From Taudactylus pleione (lineage: Eukaryota; Chordata; Amphibia; Anura; Myobatrachidae): DNA of 64,000 nt. Under the pieces are notes generated by a model, which saw only the letters and a list, made by a program, of their open reading frames with translations, searched no databases and was not told where the DNA came from. The translations under genes and the position numbers were made by a program. The first letter of the stretch is position 1. Each line of letters begins with the position of its first letter. The DNA lies in contig JAUIMM010000636.1 in assembly GCA_031769625.1 (NCBI GenBank), forward strand, positions 3,819,501-3,883,500, written 5' to 3'. This document shows, one piece after another, positions 23,166 through 35,770 of the stretch.

Positions 23166-24943
23166 GTAAGAACCTTTTGTGGAGCTTTCAGTGATTATGC
23201 TTTAGCTGTTCTTTGTTTATGTCTGATCCCAGAAATGTTTTTCATTATGAAGTATGTATGTTGTATAAGTGTAATGTATCTCCACTGATCATGTTGTTTA
23301 ATGACAAAAAAAATCTCACAGCAAAAAAATGTGCTCCACCTCTATCTCACATTCACTTTGGTGTTCTCCATTACATATATTAAATAAACGTACAGGGTTT
23401 CATTGCCAAATATATGTTTTTACCTATGATAATGAAGATCAGGTTAGTATGAAGGTGGGGTTCGAGTACAAAGCACTCCTTTAGCGAACATGTACAGAGG
23501 GCTCAGCTATTCACAGTGGGGCGTGTCCATGCACCCTAGTACTCCCGTTGAGACTGCAGATTAGGGAAAGCCATTTAGAGGAAAGAATTTTTGAGATGAA
23601 TTTAAGGGCACAATAAACAAGTTGTGTAACGTGTTGGTGCTGCTTGATGAGTATACATAACGTGCCTTCTACTGTACATCTGGAAAGGGAACATCAGCAC
23701 AAAATATGCTGCAGCCTTACCCAATGCTCCTGTTTTGCTATAGTCTCGCCCTGTTCCACTGTGGTTTGAATTTTGGTTTCCGTATATTACCGTATGATGT
23801 ATGACCATCTTCAAGCCCATTTTGAAGAATGACTCAGTTTTGCACAATTAATAAATTCATATAGTGCAGCAAAATTCAAGTCAAACAACATTTAATAAAA
23901 GGAGTCTGGCGTACAGTAAATGTGCCTAAATGTTAATAACACAATTAAGTTACATCACATCCTCTCTACCACATATACATGTATGAGCTGGAACCTCATG
24001 CATTGTACACTAAAATAATTGTTCTCACCATTTTTTTTTGTAGTTTTCGACCCCATTTGCTAGTGTGCAATGAAACCCCAAGATAAGCTGTACCCAATGG
24101 AATGTACTGCTTATCTGACCATCAGGTGACCTGAAAAACGGATGGAGGGGCCTCAATCCACAGTGCACATTTCTGTTCTAGAATATATTATACTGGTCTT
24201 GCATTCCTTTTACTATTGGGCTGTTAGCAAGGCAATATTATTATAATTAATGTGAAATTCCACTTTCACTATAATTTCAGTTTTGCACTTATTATGCTAC
24301 TTGACCAATTATATGCAATAGAAAAAAAAATTCCTTTTTTTTTTATAGCATTTATGGCAAGCTAGTACAACCTGTGGCTCTCAAGGTGTTCTTGCATGTT
24401 ACACACTTGCTTATCCTCCCGCTTTCCGCGGGAGCCTCCCGCTTTGAGGAGAGAGCTCCAGCTACCCCAGTAAGTAAAAATAATCCCCCAGTTTCCCCAT
24501 GAGTCAAAAATCCAGCCTGCCCAAGAGCGTATGCACTACCCGAAGGGGGCTGGGCCTTGGCCAGCCACTGCGAGGTTGTGGGTAGCGGTGGCCGAGGCTG
24601 CCTAGCCCAGCACTCACTCGCAGTCCGCGCAGTCTGATGCCAGTGACTGGCATCACCCGAGAGAACCACCCCTTAAAGAGGAGGACAAACGAGGGCCAGA
24701 AGCATCGGTAGGTGATCGGCACTGCCATGCAGCGTCGGTGCAGCTTGTATGGCCACAGTGCTTTTACCTTTCCTCTCTGGCTCCTCTTCACAATGCAGCA
24801 GTACCCACTTCCTCCTCCACGGCAGCAACGAGCACTGAGCACCAGCATGACTCATGAGAAACTGGTAAGGCAGTACTAATCAACTACCAGTACACACTGA
24901 TCTGAGGCATTTTTTATTATTTACAATAGAGGGGAGTTGGACT
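23166..24943. other. Downstream intron, no gene seen
   Basis: Begins with the donor GTAAGAACC. AT-rich sequence, then a GC-rich patch at 24410-24850 (CCTCCCGCTTTCCGCGGG, inverted CCCGCGG-type words) that looks like the inside of a GC-rich transposon, but no ends could be fixed. Confidence 0.45.
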
Positions 24944-24945
24944 GT

Positions 24946-26118
24946 ACTGTATAGTGATATATGAGGGTAGGGGGACACTGCTCCCAGCACTGTGCACACA
25001 CTGTTATGTGGTATTATTATATAGAGGAGAGGGGATTATAGTGATATATGAGGTGTAATAGAGGGTACTGTATAGTGATATATGAGGGTAGGGGGACACA
25101 GCTCCCAGCACTGTGTACACAATGATATGTGGTATTATTATATAGAAGAGAGGGGATTATAGTGATATATGAGGTGTAATAGAGGGTACTGTATAGTGAT
25201 ATATGAGGGTAGGGGGACACAGCTCCCAGCACTGTGCACACACTGTTATGTGGTATTATTATACAGAGGAGAGGGGATTATAGTGATATATGAGGTGTAA
25301 TAGAGGGTACTGCATAGTGATATATGAGGGTAGGGGGACACAGCTCCCAGCACTGTGCACACAATGATATGTGGTATTATTATATAGAAGAGAGGTGATT
25401 ATAGTGATATATGTGGTGTAATACAGGGCACAGTATAGTGATATATGAGAGTAGAGGGACACGGTGCCTGATTCAGTCCCGCTCGCGAGCGCTGAGCACT
25501 CGCAAGCGGGTCGATGGTGCCCTAGTGCGCATGCGCACGACGGAGGGAGCTCCGTCGTGCACATGCGCGAGACCCGCATAGCGATGGCCAAGCCGTCGGT
25601 ATGGGTCTCGCACCAAAGGGAGCGTGCTGTCGATGGTGAGTGACAGCATGCCCCCTTTGGTGGGCGTGCTGGGGGCGTTGCTGCCCAGACGGAGGCGTTC
25701 CTATGGGAACACCTACCGTCTGGGTCCGGCCCCACTGACATCACTAGTGATGTCAGTGGAAGTGCTTTTGGCTCTGATAGAGCCAAAAGCACTCCTGGGC
25801 TTTTGGCAGCGAGACCCTACCACAGGGTCTCGTCGCAAGCCCGATGGTCGCGATGGTCTTGACCATCGCGACTGTCTTTTTGGCTGCTCGCATAAGCTGT
25901 GGGTGGTCACCCACAGCTATGCGAGCGGCCAGGAGGCCGCTCCAATTTTAGGTAGGAGGGCCCTGATTCAGAGCGAGCGCTCTTGTCAGAGCGTCTGGCT
26001 CTGAATCAGGCCCACAGCTCCCAGCAGTGCGCACTCACTGATATGTGGTATTATTATATAGAGAGGGGATTATAATGATATATGAGGTGTAATAGAGGGG
26101 ACTGTACAATGATATGAC
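24946..26118. repeat. 121-bp tandem array, interrupted by a MITE
   Basis: Units starting ACTGTATAGTGATATATGAG begin at 24946, 25067, 25188, 25309 and 25430: four exact 121-bp steps. Each unit contains GGGGGACACAGCTCCCAGCA, GTGGTATTATTATATAGA and a second GTGATATATGAGG sub-repeat. The fifth unit is broken after GGGACAC by the MITE at 25463 and resumes at 26013 with CACAGCTCCCAGCA, running to about 26118. Copies differ by a few bases. Confidence 0.93.
25463..26012. mobile_element. CCTGATTCAG MITE, 550 bp, in the 121-bp array
   Basis: Ends GGTGCCTGATTCAG and, inverted, CTGAATCAGGCC, flanked by CAC on both sides (25460-25462 and 26013-26015). GC-rich interior made of internal inverted repeats (CTCGCGAGCG; GGAGGGAGCTCCGTCGTGC; CACTGACATCACTAGTGATG; GATGGTCGCGATGG/CCATCGCGAC; GTGGTCACCCAC). 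The 549-bp copy at 57281 has the same length and matches through most of the interior. No transposase, so mobilised in trans. Confidence 0.92.
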
Positions 26119-27649
26119 ATCCTGCAACAGCAGTGAGACACCACCCCCACACACAGTAACCGGACAGCAGTGACTAACCCCCAGGAACTGCATTCCGCAA
26201 TATCCAACCCCGATCTTCCGTTATTGCTGGAGCCTCGCCCCTGAGTAGCAATATATATGCCTATGGATAAAGCTAGACACGCCCTTTGGGCGGAGCATGG
26301 CACACCCCCTTAATGGTGCATACTAACGACTATAATCTCCCTAAAACAAATTTTCAAAAGTAGGCAAGTATAATATGATAGCTGGCAAGGTACAGGTTGC
26401 CCAGGCTTGATTTAAGTGCTGGCAAAATGCTTTTGGATGTGTTTCACTAATATGTTTTTAAATAGTTTTCCATGTGCCTTTAATGCATTGCACTTTGCTA
26501 ATACAATCTATTAATCGTGGGCATTAACACAGAGGTGAGCACGGGTCCCTGAAAAGCGAATTACTGTAAGAACAAATAAATGTGAACAAGCTCTAACAAA
26601 AATATTATTTAAACTTTATCCTATATTGTACTTAATTTTCCCAACATAACAATGGGTGCTGTTGCTGTCTATACAATGAGTTAATGATTTGGATGTGATG
26701 AACCATATGACGTTAGTAAATTCATCAACTAGTAGATCTGTATGCTTATTTGTAATGTAAGTGCATATTTGTATAATATTTGCACAACTCGCATTTCTAT
26801 CTAATCTTATGATGCATTTTGCAGTGAAAGTTAGAACATAAGAAACTTCACTTTTATTGAGTGTTTTAAAAAAAAAAAAAAACTCGAAAACTCCTTTAAT
26901 CACATCTTGTAGAAACATAGAGTATCAGACAAGTCTTTACTGTGGTCCGGCTAATGTCGAGTCTTTCATCTAATGTGTGTAGCTTACAGTATATACTGCT
27001 AGTAAATATTCAATGTCATACATTTTCACTAAACAGACCAACAAACACATTGTCCTCCAGTTACTTCTTCATGCAGTATTGTAGCTAAATTCTCATAGCA
27101 TGCAAGTTTAATACTTATGCTTCTAAATCTAAGATTATTTGACTGTTTTCTGCAAGTGTTAATTATTATGCAAATTGTAGAAATCTGGGATGCGTTAGGG
27201 AAGAAAGATGAGGAAAATGGGGAAATGAAATGTCTTTTCTAATTGTATGCCATTTGAGTTTCTAGACATACTTAACAAATCACATTTCTCTTAGTTCATT
27301 TCACTCTGGAGTATTTTTTTTGGTATTAACTGTGATTTAAAGCATCGAAAACTATTAGTGAATCTCCATTACTGAAAAGAATTACTTACACATTTTAAGT
27401 AGTCTCTGTGCATCATAGCCGCCTTTCTGAAAGGATCTGCCCTAAAGGAATTGTGTGCGGCAGCATTGTACGTTCTCACATAGTGCAATAATGTGCTGGA
27501 ATTCATCGGCAAAATAACCTATGAGCACAAAAGGCATCTATGTGCAATAGTCAGTCAGTGCTGAAAGATGTTCATGAGGTTTCTGACATGATGCGCAAGT
27601 CACAAATGCAGCAATTTTATTGATCCTTAATGAAAGTATTAAAAATGGG
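26119..27649. other. Intronic sequence, no gene seen
   Basis: AT-rich, with a 14-base A-run near 26868. No gene recognised. Confidence 0.4.
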
Positions 27650-27659
27650 TGTATATCAC

Positions 27660-27950
27660 AAGGGCTGTAGAGAGCCTGGCCGGGCCTGGGTAAAGGAGGG
27701 GGCATGGCCTAATCGCGGGAGGCGTGGCCACGCCCCCTTGACAAAAAAAAATTAAACTGGCGAAGGGTGGGGGGTCACGATAAGTGTGATCGCTCCCCCC
27801 CACAGCCATAGGAGACTGCTCCGGCTGCTGCAGCAGCCGCGAGCAGTCTTGCACTGCAGCCCAGCACAAGCCCACCGGACCCTGGCCCCGTCTGGTCCCT
27901 CTAGCAAGCCTGGGCCCGAGAAAACTGTACCCCCCCCCTCTCGGCGCCCA
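27660..27950. mobile_element. Short GC-rich hAT-like element, about 291 bp
   Basis: The 10-mer TGTATATCAC is repeated directly at 27650-27659 and 27951-27960. Between the copies the ends AAGGGCTGTAGAGAG and CTCTCGGCGCCCA are inverted and imperfect. A duplication of 8 bp or a little more with CA(A)GGGC-like ends fits hAT. Where the 8 bp start inside the 10-mer cannot be decided. Confidence 0.75.
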
Positions 27951-28100
27951 TGTATATCACTAATAAAAGGATCAGAAGAAATTATTTTTATAACAAAAAT
28001 TCTTTCATAAATAAGTCCTTATATTGCTTAAATGGGGCTAGTCTTTCTTTAAAAACAATATAAATTATAAATATATATTTAAATCTGCATTATTATTTTG

Positions 28101-28127
28101 TGTGTATATATATATATTATATATATG

Positions 28128-28164
<37 letters not shown>
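28101..28164. repeat. TA microsatellite
   Basis: TA dinucleotide run with TTA and GTA interruptions. Confidence 0.92.
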
Positions 28165-28166
<2 letters not shown>

Positions 28167-29118
28167 TCATCACTTGATTTCTACAATAAGAAGTGAAAAT
28201 TAAGAGTTTCACCTACTTTTGTATAAATTAAATGTCAGGGTTATTCATTATTTAGGTATCACTGATATCTCCTGGTTATAATTGTCCCCCGATACTTTCC
28301 ATAGTCCCCTTACTTGTGTTGGCAGGTGGTCAGGGGCGCACGCGGGCGGGAGGGGGGGGCTGCGTCCTCTCTTTTCTGCTGCTGCTTCACTTTTCAGTCT
28401 CTTCGTAGCCTGTCTTCTTGATGACTGCTAAGAGTCCAAGAACACCAAAGCAGCAGGAGAAAAGTGCCCCATTTCTGAAAAGCTGTGATAATTAAGTATT
28501 GGAGGCATGATGAATGCCTCTGATACGTAGATTGAACTCGCAGCCAGTTCAACCCTTAATTATCACTGGGCACATTATTTTTGTAATGAATAGGGCCCAT
28601 ACAATTTTATTTTATTGTTTTAGTTCTGAATGTGTCATAATATTCATATTTTGTATTTTTTAATAAAAAGGGAACAATATTTTATACCTAGGTAAGCCGC
28701 TATGATTTGTTCTGCATAATATGAGTTTAGTGTTTGCATCTTTGTTATAATTTACAGTTTTGAATGCTTTGATAAATTCTAAAATAATTGTGCATACATC
28801 CTTCTTGCATTAATGTAACTTCTGTAATAGTTCTTCTCAGCTGCAAACGTTCTTGAAAATGTAGAAATAAGTGGAATTAACATTTATGGGCAAAATTAAT
28901 AGATACTGGATTTGAGCTTTAAAATCTACTTAGGTCTCTTTGGTAGGCATAGTATATGCAGAAACTTAAATGTTATATTTATACTTACAGGTACAGTGCA
29001 GATTAAATGCTAGTAACATAACATACGCAGGAAACGTAATCTATAACATGTGAGCCATAGAAGAGAATCATGTGCTGATTTAGTACATACATATGTGTCA
29101 GATGAGGACTATTTGATA
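28165..29118. other. Intronic sequence, no gene seen
   Basis: AT-rich. A GC-rich patch near 28325-28380 starting CAGGGGCGCACGCGGGCGGG looks like a hAT-type end, but no partner or duplication was found. Confidence 0.4.
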
Positions 29119-29126
29119 TGCTACAG

Positions 29127-29330
29127 CAGTGGTTCTCAAACTCGGTCCTCAGGAGCCCACACAGGTCACATTTTCCATGTCACCCAGCAGGAGCACAGGT
29201 GTCTTCATTATTTACTGACACTTTTTAAAAGATCCAGAGGTGGAACTAATTATTTCACTTGTGATTCTGTGCGGAGACTTGCAAAACATGCACTGTTTGG
29301 GGTCCTGATGACCTAGTTTGAGAACCTGTG
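29127..29330. mobile_element. hAT-Charlie-like MITE, 204 bp
   Basis: Ends CAGTGGTTCTCAAACT and, inverted, AGTTTGAGAACCTGTG. Flanking 8-mers TGCTACAG (29119-29126) and CGCTACAG (29331-29338) match at 7 of 8. The terminal motif is the one shared by hAT-Charlie elements across vertebrates. Confidence 0.92.
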
Positions 29331-29341
29331 CGCTACAGTAA

Positions 29342-29496
29342 AGGGTATTTTTACTAAAGTGTGGGATTTTAGAAGTGGAGTTGTTGCCCATAGCAACCAG
29401 TCAGATTCTACTTATCATTTATTTAGCTAGAATCTGATTGGTTGCTATGGGCAACAACTCCACTTCTAAAAACCGGCACTTTAGTAAATATACCCC
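29342..29496. mobile_element. Palindromic MITE, about 155 bp
   Basis: Left arm: ACTAAAGTG, TTTTAGAAGTGGAGTTGTTG, CCCATAGCAACCAGTCAGAT. The right arm is the inverted copy, with ATCTGATTGGTTGCTATGGG, CAACAACTCCACTTCTAAAA and CACTTTAGTAAATATACCCC. Spacer about 15 bp. It lies immediately 3' of the preceding hAT MITE. Confidence 0.9.
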
Positions 29497-29840
29497 TGAG
29501 AGTTTGTATGTTTTCTAGCTAAATTGCTAGTTAAAGAGCACATTTGGAATATTTACTGTATGTATCTATATTGATAATAATGGGGCTCAGAGCCGGATTA
29601 ACAATGGTGCGGATGGAGTTATAGCTTGAGGCCTCCATATTAAATAGATCCTCTATTTTTTTCACAGAATTCGGCAATTTTTCTATTTCTATGTATCTAG
29701 GGAGACAGCGGGACAGATACTGTATGGGGTGTACACACTCATGTGACTCTGGCCACACCCACACAGCACTGGTCACAGCTCCTCCCCTTCTCAGTATAGG
29801 CCCTTGAACATTTTCAGCCCGAGGCCTATGTAGCCTTTAA

Positions 29841-30093
29841 GATGGGTATACACCTAACAGATATATCTGCAGATCGACTGTTCTGCAGATGATGGTTGTT
29901 CAGATACACTGAACATCCATGATCTATCATCTGGCTGGCCGGACCCCCTTCCTGGCAGCCTCTGCAGCAAGTGTACGGGTGGTCGGCTAACAGCACTATG
30001 AGCAGATACAGCTGCAGATATATCCGTCATCAGCTGTACAGTACAGCCGACGTGATATGTATGTGAAGGATATGTGCCAGTGTGTACCCAGCA
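29841..30093. mobile_element. Harbinger-like MITE with TAA duplication, copy 1
   Basis: Left end GATGGGTATACACCTAACAG, right end ending CAGTGTGTACCCAGCA, inverted; both flanked by TAA (29838-29840 and 30094-30096). Interior words CAGATATATCTGCAGAT, GATGATGGTTGTTCA and CAAGTGTAC are shared with the copy at 38104. A 3-bp TWA duplication is typical of PIF/Harbinger elements. Confidence 0.82.
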
Positions 30094-30096
30094 TAA

Positions 30097-31243
30097 ATCC
30101 ATCCCTGATGGGGCTAGTGGCAAAGCAATTAAGTAATATTGTTTGTCTGCACAATTTAAATCCTTACTCTCAACAAGGCCCAAAGCGGGAAGCTCAGTAA
30201 GGGCAGACAGCCCTTCCCCCACCAAGAACAACATTTTGAAAATATACAAAGCCAGACTACTGTTATTGGGACTTCACAGATAAAGGTATTATGTGATATA
30301 ATAAAACGCAGATAGACACGTTTCTTGGGCAAATATTATCTTGATTAATAATTTTATTTAAAGAAAGTAAATGTATAAGACAGAGCCCTAATATTGTGCA
30401 GCACAGAGCATCACCCGCAGGGAAATGTCTGAACATGGATCCGCTTGACAAGTTTTTCTGCAGATATCACTCCAGATATTGTCATGCAGCAAAAAGTTTG
30501 GAAAAACTGACAATACTGTTGTGACATTAGGAGACACATATGTGAAATGACAGCACTGCCATCATTCTGTGGCCAGGCACCCTACCTTCAGCTTGAGACG
30601 TTATGTCATGCAGGTTTCAGTGTACATACAGTGAGATGTGCCAGGTTTCCAGCGCAGGCACACATCACACTCACTTATTTATCATGTTCATCTTTTCTGT
30701 CGCATACTTCACTTTATGTACCTGCTTATTGTAATGTAATGTTTTATAAATAGTACAGTAAGTTGTAATGGTTCTCTCTGTACATAGAGAGAAATGTACT
30801 CTTTGGGACTGTGTATGAACTATGGAAAAAAAAATAAAAAATTCTATATTTTATAGTTTAGTCATCTAGGTAAATATTATCTCACTGTGACATCAGGGAG
30901 AGGAGCAAAACAGAAAATACTATATACTTGCCACTCGGCTCCTCAAGCCAAAAATGACTAGATGTATATAAATAACAATGTTTTGGGCACATAAACTTGT
31001 AGGGACTGTTTATTGTCACTCCTCCCAAGATTGACCACTCCGCCTCTCACTACTGTGGCTGGTGGCCGCTCTCTAGGGTCCTATCGCAGGACGGGTTTTG
31101 GATTCAGTTGCCTATTCGCATTGGAGTCCGCACTCTGACAGAGATTCTGTGCCTAGCATGAGGCTGGTGCAAGTTTTGATGGTGCTTCCGACAGTTTTGA
31201 CTGTAGCCACTCTAAGTGGGCATCCCAGCCCTTCTCCGCACTC
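30097..31243. other. Intronic sequence, no gene seen
   Basis: AT-rich up to about 31000, then a more GC-balanced segment up to the MITE that I could not assign. Confidence 0.4.
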
Positions 31244-31767
31244 AGGGCCTGATTCAGCAAGGATTGCTGATGCGATCAATGCTGCAATCGCGTACTCAGG
31301 TCTGCTGCGAAAGTATGCTAATATGTGCAATCGCACAGCACTCGCACGGACAACATGTAGACGCCCACTTCCCCTCTCGCACATCCGTAATACCTTGCAA
31401 TTCAGCCAAAACATCTGTAACATCGAAGTACATCGGAGCCACTCGCACATTTACAGCAAGTCAGACCTCACTTATAAATTGCTAACTTTCACAGTGAGCA
31501 CTCAAGCTGCCAATGCCGTCGCAGGGCCTAATTTATGCACGCCCCTGTAATGGCGTTCAAACGCTCTGGCACGTCTGCGTTTCTCTGACCACTCCCCCAT
31601 CACAGTCCCCAAATGCTCACTTCCTGCCAATCACTCTGCGATTGCTCTGCGTCGTCTCCGTGATCGCAATGCGGCATTTGCGTAGCGCACTGCGATGCAT
31701 GCACAGTGCGCAACAATCGCCATCTGTGTATGCGATTGCATCAGCGATCCTTGCGCTGAATCAGGCC
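31244..31767. mobile_element. CCTGATTCAG MITE, 524 bp
   Basis: Ends AGGGCCTGATTCAG and, inverted, CTGAATCAGGCC, flanked by CTC (31241-31243 and 31768-31770). Sub-terminal GCAAGGATTGCTGATGCGAT is inverted at the right as GCGATTGCATCAGCGATCCT. The interior is the best match for the older, interrupted copy at 15940. Confidence 0.88.
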
Positions 31768-32019
31768 CTCGGATGCATGGCTGTACACAGAAAAGGGCTT
31801 ATGCTAATATTAGCTCTAACACTGTGGCAGCAATTTCGGACTCAGAATCACATTATTGAGGTGTGAGGCTAAAGGAGAATAATGTGGCATCACCAGCTTC
31901 CTGTCTGTTAATGATGAATAAATGCTAGCCCAGGTCACACAATGGCTGTTTCTTACGTGTAGGAGAAACATTGGCTCCATGATGGAATCTTTAGAAATTG
32001 GTGAACTTAAATTCACAGT

Positions 32020-32125
32020 ATAATACCCAGCATGCTATGGCAGCATAATTCCCAGCATACTATGCCAGCTAAATTCCCAGCATGCTATGCCAGCATATTT
32101 CACAACATGCTGTGCCAGCATAATT
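32020..32125. repeat. About 31-bp tandem repeat, 3-4 copies
   Basis: CCCAGCATGCTATGGCAGCA and variants recur at roughly 31-bp steps (TAATTCCCAGCATACTATGC, TAAATTCCCAGCATGC, ATTTCACAACATGCTGTGCC). Confidence 0.8.
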
Positions 32126-32823
32126 CAGAAACTGGAAATCATTTAAACATCATGTTTTTTTTTCGTTTGCAGACTTATTTCAATCATTTCATACTGTTCA
32201 CACCTCTCCAAATTTATGTGAAACTCCTTTTGAAAACATTAGAATTCCATTGTTGATAATCTGCAGACCTTTATCCACCATAAATCGTTATTAAACATCA
32301 TCAAAGTTCTCAGCTTAAGATAAATGTGATTATAACACTCTTAAAATGACATTATATCACTGGGATAATTGGTTTATCATTTGGAAAAGCAACATCAATC
32401 ATCACTAGTAGAACTACATAGCAAATGAATTCAACCTTTCCACTATGGAAGACTGACACTATAATTGCTCAAAATCAGTTAATACCAAAGTGGAAAAACA
32501 CACTCTCTTCCTATGTGATCTTCCTTTAATGGAAGGCATAATGAAAAATCATGCTGGAGTAAATGCGCCGTAATTAAAATAGATGGAAATTCAGGGATAG
32601 AATAGTTTAACGATAGTTACAAGACTGTTCTACTGTATGTAAATTATTCTCATTTTAATTGGCCACAAAATGTTTTGGTATTTAATACAGTATATTATAT
32701 ATTATACATCCTATTTGTTTGACTACACATTGTGGCATTTTGTTTGCCTTATAATAAGTTCTGCATTTATTTTACCTATCAGTTATATACTGTGATAATA
32801 TTTGGGTTAAAGGGTAAGCTTAA

Positions 32824-33122
32824 GCCGCGTATCCACTTGCCGATTAAACAGAGCGATTGAACGATTACGACATCGTAATCATTCAATCGATCATTAATCG
32901 TGCATAAATCGGGCAATATGATGTCAGAAACGACCAGCGATGCACGCTCCTGCTGGTCATTTCTGACATCAATCATCACCTGAACATGACGGTCATGAGG
33001 AAGGGTGCCTGTGCTGAACGACACATCGTTCAGTGTAGGCACTACAGGGGATGAGGAACGACTGTACGATTCCAATGTTGTAATCGTACTGTCATTACCC
33101 CATCGGCAAGTGGATACGCGGC
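32824..33122. mobile_element. piggyBac-like MITE with TTAA duplication
   Basis: The termini GCCGCGTATCCACTTGCCGA and their complement, ending GGATACGCGGC, are perfect over about 21 bp. TTAA lies on each side (32820-32823 and 33123-33126), the piggyBac target. Internal inverted words (CGATTGAACGATTACGA / TCGTAATCATTCAATCG) add hairpin structure. No coding capacity. piggyBac is inferred from TTAA only. Confidence 0.82.
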
Positions 33123-33126
33123 TTAA

Positions 33127-34371
33127 GATTGTAAATACTGTGTATATTAATATCCGCAAACCACCACCCGCATGAATTGTAGTTCTGTAACTGGTTTATA
33201 TCCTCCTTGAACAACCCATTTAAGGAGCCTCCTACCCCCCTTATATAATGCCCCCCTTCCTCTTATATTACCAGACACTTTTTTATTTCTAAATGAAAAT
33301 CTCCTTGCCTAGGAGGGTGTGCTTCTCTCTCTTGCACCACTCTGGTCCTGGAGTTATGGTCTTGTAAACATCACAATGCTTCACAGTGCTGCAAAGTAGG
33401 GAGTACAGGTACATAGAATAGGGACATAGAAGATACACAGAATACGTGCAGACATGAAAACAAAAAATAGTGAGTTCTGGCTGTGAGCTTTCATTCTAGC
33501 AGATTGATTCTAAATTTTATTTTTTTAAATAATAGTAGTACATTATATTTTTGATTTGTTCACTGAAACACAGGATGTGCTCATCTTTAATGGAGTAGTT
33601 GCACAACGACTCCATTAATGTTCCTGTATGTTGTTTAACAAATAGCTTATTGTCTTTGAATGGATCACCTACTGTACTTATTTGAATTCTATGTAAAGCC
33701 TGTGTTACCATTATGAAAAGATAAAAATTATATTATAGTTGATACAGTTAAAACAAAAATTGGTGTTGTAATCTATTTAAGTATACTGTCACTTGTCTTG
33801 ATATATTGCATTCATAAAACATATTTTATTCAGAACTTGGGGAATGTTTACAATAAGCAAACACAATAAAAACTTGCAAAATTTTAATTGCATCATTAAT
33901 TTCTCTCCTCATGCTGCAGAATTCTAAGTAGTGAAAAACACGTTGTTGCAGCTGACAGTACATTATAGTTTTATAAGTTTTTTTTTGGAGTGAGAATAAA
34001 TAGAATATTTAACAAACACTTGATGTTCACAGTAATAAGAAGAAGATAAAAATTATTGGTGGAATAATGAATTACAGTAATTTTGCAGAACGATCAACAA
34101 TAATATAAATTAACACCAATAGTATAAATCCAGCATTAATGTAAAATGCTTTACCCACTGGGTTATAGTATCTTATTTTTAGACTCTACCAGCCATCATT
34201 GGTTCTGTTGATATGATTTCAATCTGCTGTTTACTCCGTAAATTATAGCAATTCAAACAATTTGTCTTAAATTACTTTCATACAGGTTCAAATAAAGATT
34301 ATACTAAAAGGCTTCAGTTTAGAAGCTGTGGTGAAGGAAATGGCAATGCTGCTAAGTATCCTGTCGCATGC
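33127..34371. other. Intronic sequence, no gene seen
   Basis: AT-rich, no recognisable feature. Confidence 0.4.
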
Positions 34372-34373
34372 TA

Positions 34374-34381
34374 TATATAGA

Positions 34382-34420
<39 letters not shown>
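34374..34420. repeat. TA microsatellite
   Basis: TA run with one interruption, abutting the GC-rich element on its right. Confidence 0.92.
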
Positions 34421-34826
34421 CATACTTGCCGACAATCTGGCTGCTCCTTCCGGGAGGGAGCGGCCAGATCGGCAGAACAGGGGGCGTGGCCGGCAAAAGG
34501 GGGCAGGTCCAAACGAGCTGAGGTCGGTTTACGGGCGTGACAGGGGGCGGGGCCACGCTATCGCGTCATTTTAGCCCCGCCCCCGCTACACAATACAGAA
34601 AAAAGGCATTGCGAAGCAGGGGGCGGGGACAAAATTACGTGAATCGCGTCAGCGCCCCCCCCCCCACTGCGGGGGTTTATCAGGTAATGGGGAGGGGGGT
34701 TCAGCGGCAGGCGGGAGGCTTGCCTGCCTTTCCGGGGGGACGGGAGCTGCACCCGTTTATCGGGAGGCTCCCGCCCGAATCGGCTCCATTTCCTGTCTCC
34801 CAAACCGTAAGTGCGTCAGCGGGTAT
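34421..34826. mobile_element. GC-rich element with imperfect inverted ends
   Basis: The left CATACTTGCCGAC and the right end (complement CATACCCGCTGAC) match at 10 of 13 positions. The body is strongly GC-rich with repeated GGGGGCGTGGCC, GGGGCGGGGCCACGC and inverted CCCGCCCCCG words, unlike the AT-rich flanks. The family is not recognised. Confidence 0.55.
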
Positions 34827-35350
34827 GTTGACTCCATGACCATGGAAACCGCGTTGTGGGTGGACCCATACCCTGCTCACTGCCGTGACACAAAAACATG
34901 CACATATTACAAAGACATACAGAAAAATTAAAACCAATGTGCACCAACAGCACAATACACAAGCCACTGTGTGAACATCACTGCATGAAATAACTGCAAA
35001 ACACATTCTATGTTCTGATGTGTAAAAACACATGACAAGTGAATATATCAAATGTGAAATGCCCACAGCACTGTAAAACTATAAAGCTATTATATATTAT
35101 AGGTAAAATAATACTCCGTGTGTACCCCATTGAAGATCTGCACTGGTGACCTACACACCTACAGGCACTGAGTTGAATACCGATCAGGAATGCCACTAAT
35201 AAATGACACGCCTGACATAGTGCATGTGAACAAATACATACGAAGAAAAATTTTTTATATATAGGCAAAAACCACTGAGAAACATCCTGAAAAAAATGGT
35301 CTGAACGCGGTACATCTATATCCACTTCAAAAAGATACCGACTCAATGTA

Positions 35351-35602
35351 CTAGAGGAACACCGCATAGGAAATCTGTTTGTTGAGCCCTCTAGGTCTTA
35401 CAGTGTCCAGGCGATGTATCAATTGCGTCTCCCTCTGTAATAATTTCCTATCACGATTACCCCCTCTTGGATCCTTAGGTACCTGGTCAATGATGATGTA
35501 TCTCAGAGTGGCCAGATTGTGTTTTGCTGCAACGAAATGCTTTGCCATAGGCTGATCTATATTCTTGCCACTTAGCGCCCCTCTAATCGTACATATACAC
35601 AA
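35351..35602 (-). pseudogene. Penelope-like element, GIY-YIG C-terminal fragment
   Basis: Minus-strand frame from the mariner junction at 35602 to a stop near 35351. It shows the C-terminal signature of Penelope-like proteins: PMAKHF, then LRYIIIDQVPKDPRGG, RDRKLLQRETQLIHRLDTV and GLNKQISYAVFL. These elements fuse a reverse transcriptase to a GIY-YIG endonuclease; only the distal part of the endonuclease domain is left, its start being cut by the mariner insertion. No reverse-transcriptase part was found on the far side of the mariner, so the copy was truncated as well as interrupted. Confidence 0.85.
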
Positions 35603-35770
35603 ACGAGGGCTGATTAAAAAATAATGAGACTGCCTCTGGGTTTTCTGTCCCATAGGTAGAGGTGGCTGGTTATTGTGAAGCTCATACAGCTATGTGTCTG
35701 AACCTGCGGTTGACTGCCGTAGTCTTCTTTGTCTGGTCACAGCGAGTGGAAGATCTTCATACATTTCGTC

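Noticed and set aside
25259..25792. 177-codon minus-strand frame
   Set aside because: It joins the 121-bp tandem array and the MITE in one frame; the similar frame in the second MITE copy reflects DNA homology, not coding.
28320..28400. hAT element start (CAGGGGCGCACG)
   Set aside because: No inverted partner and no 8-bp duplication found.
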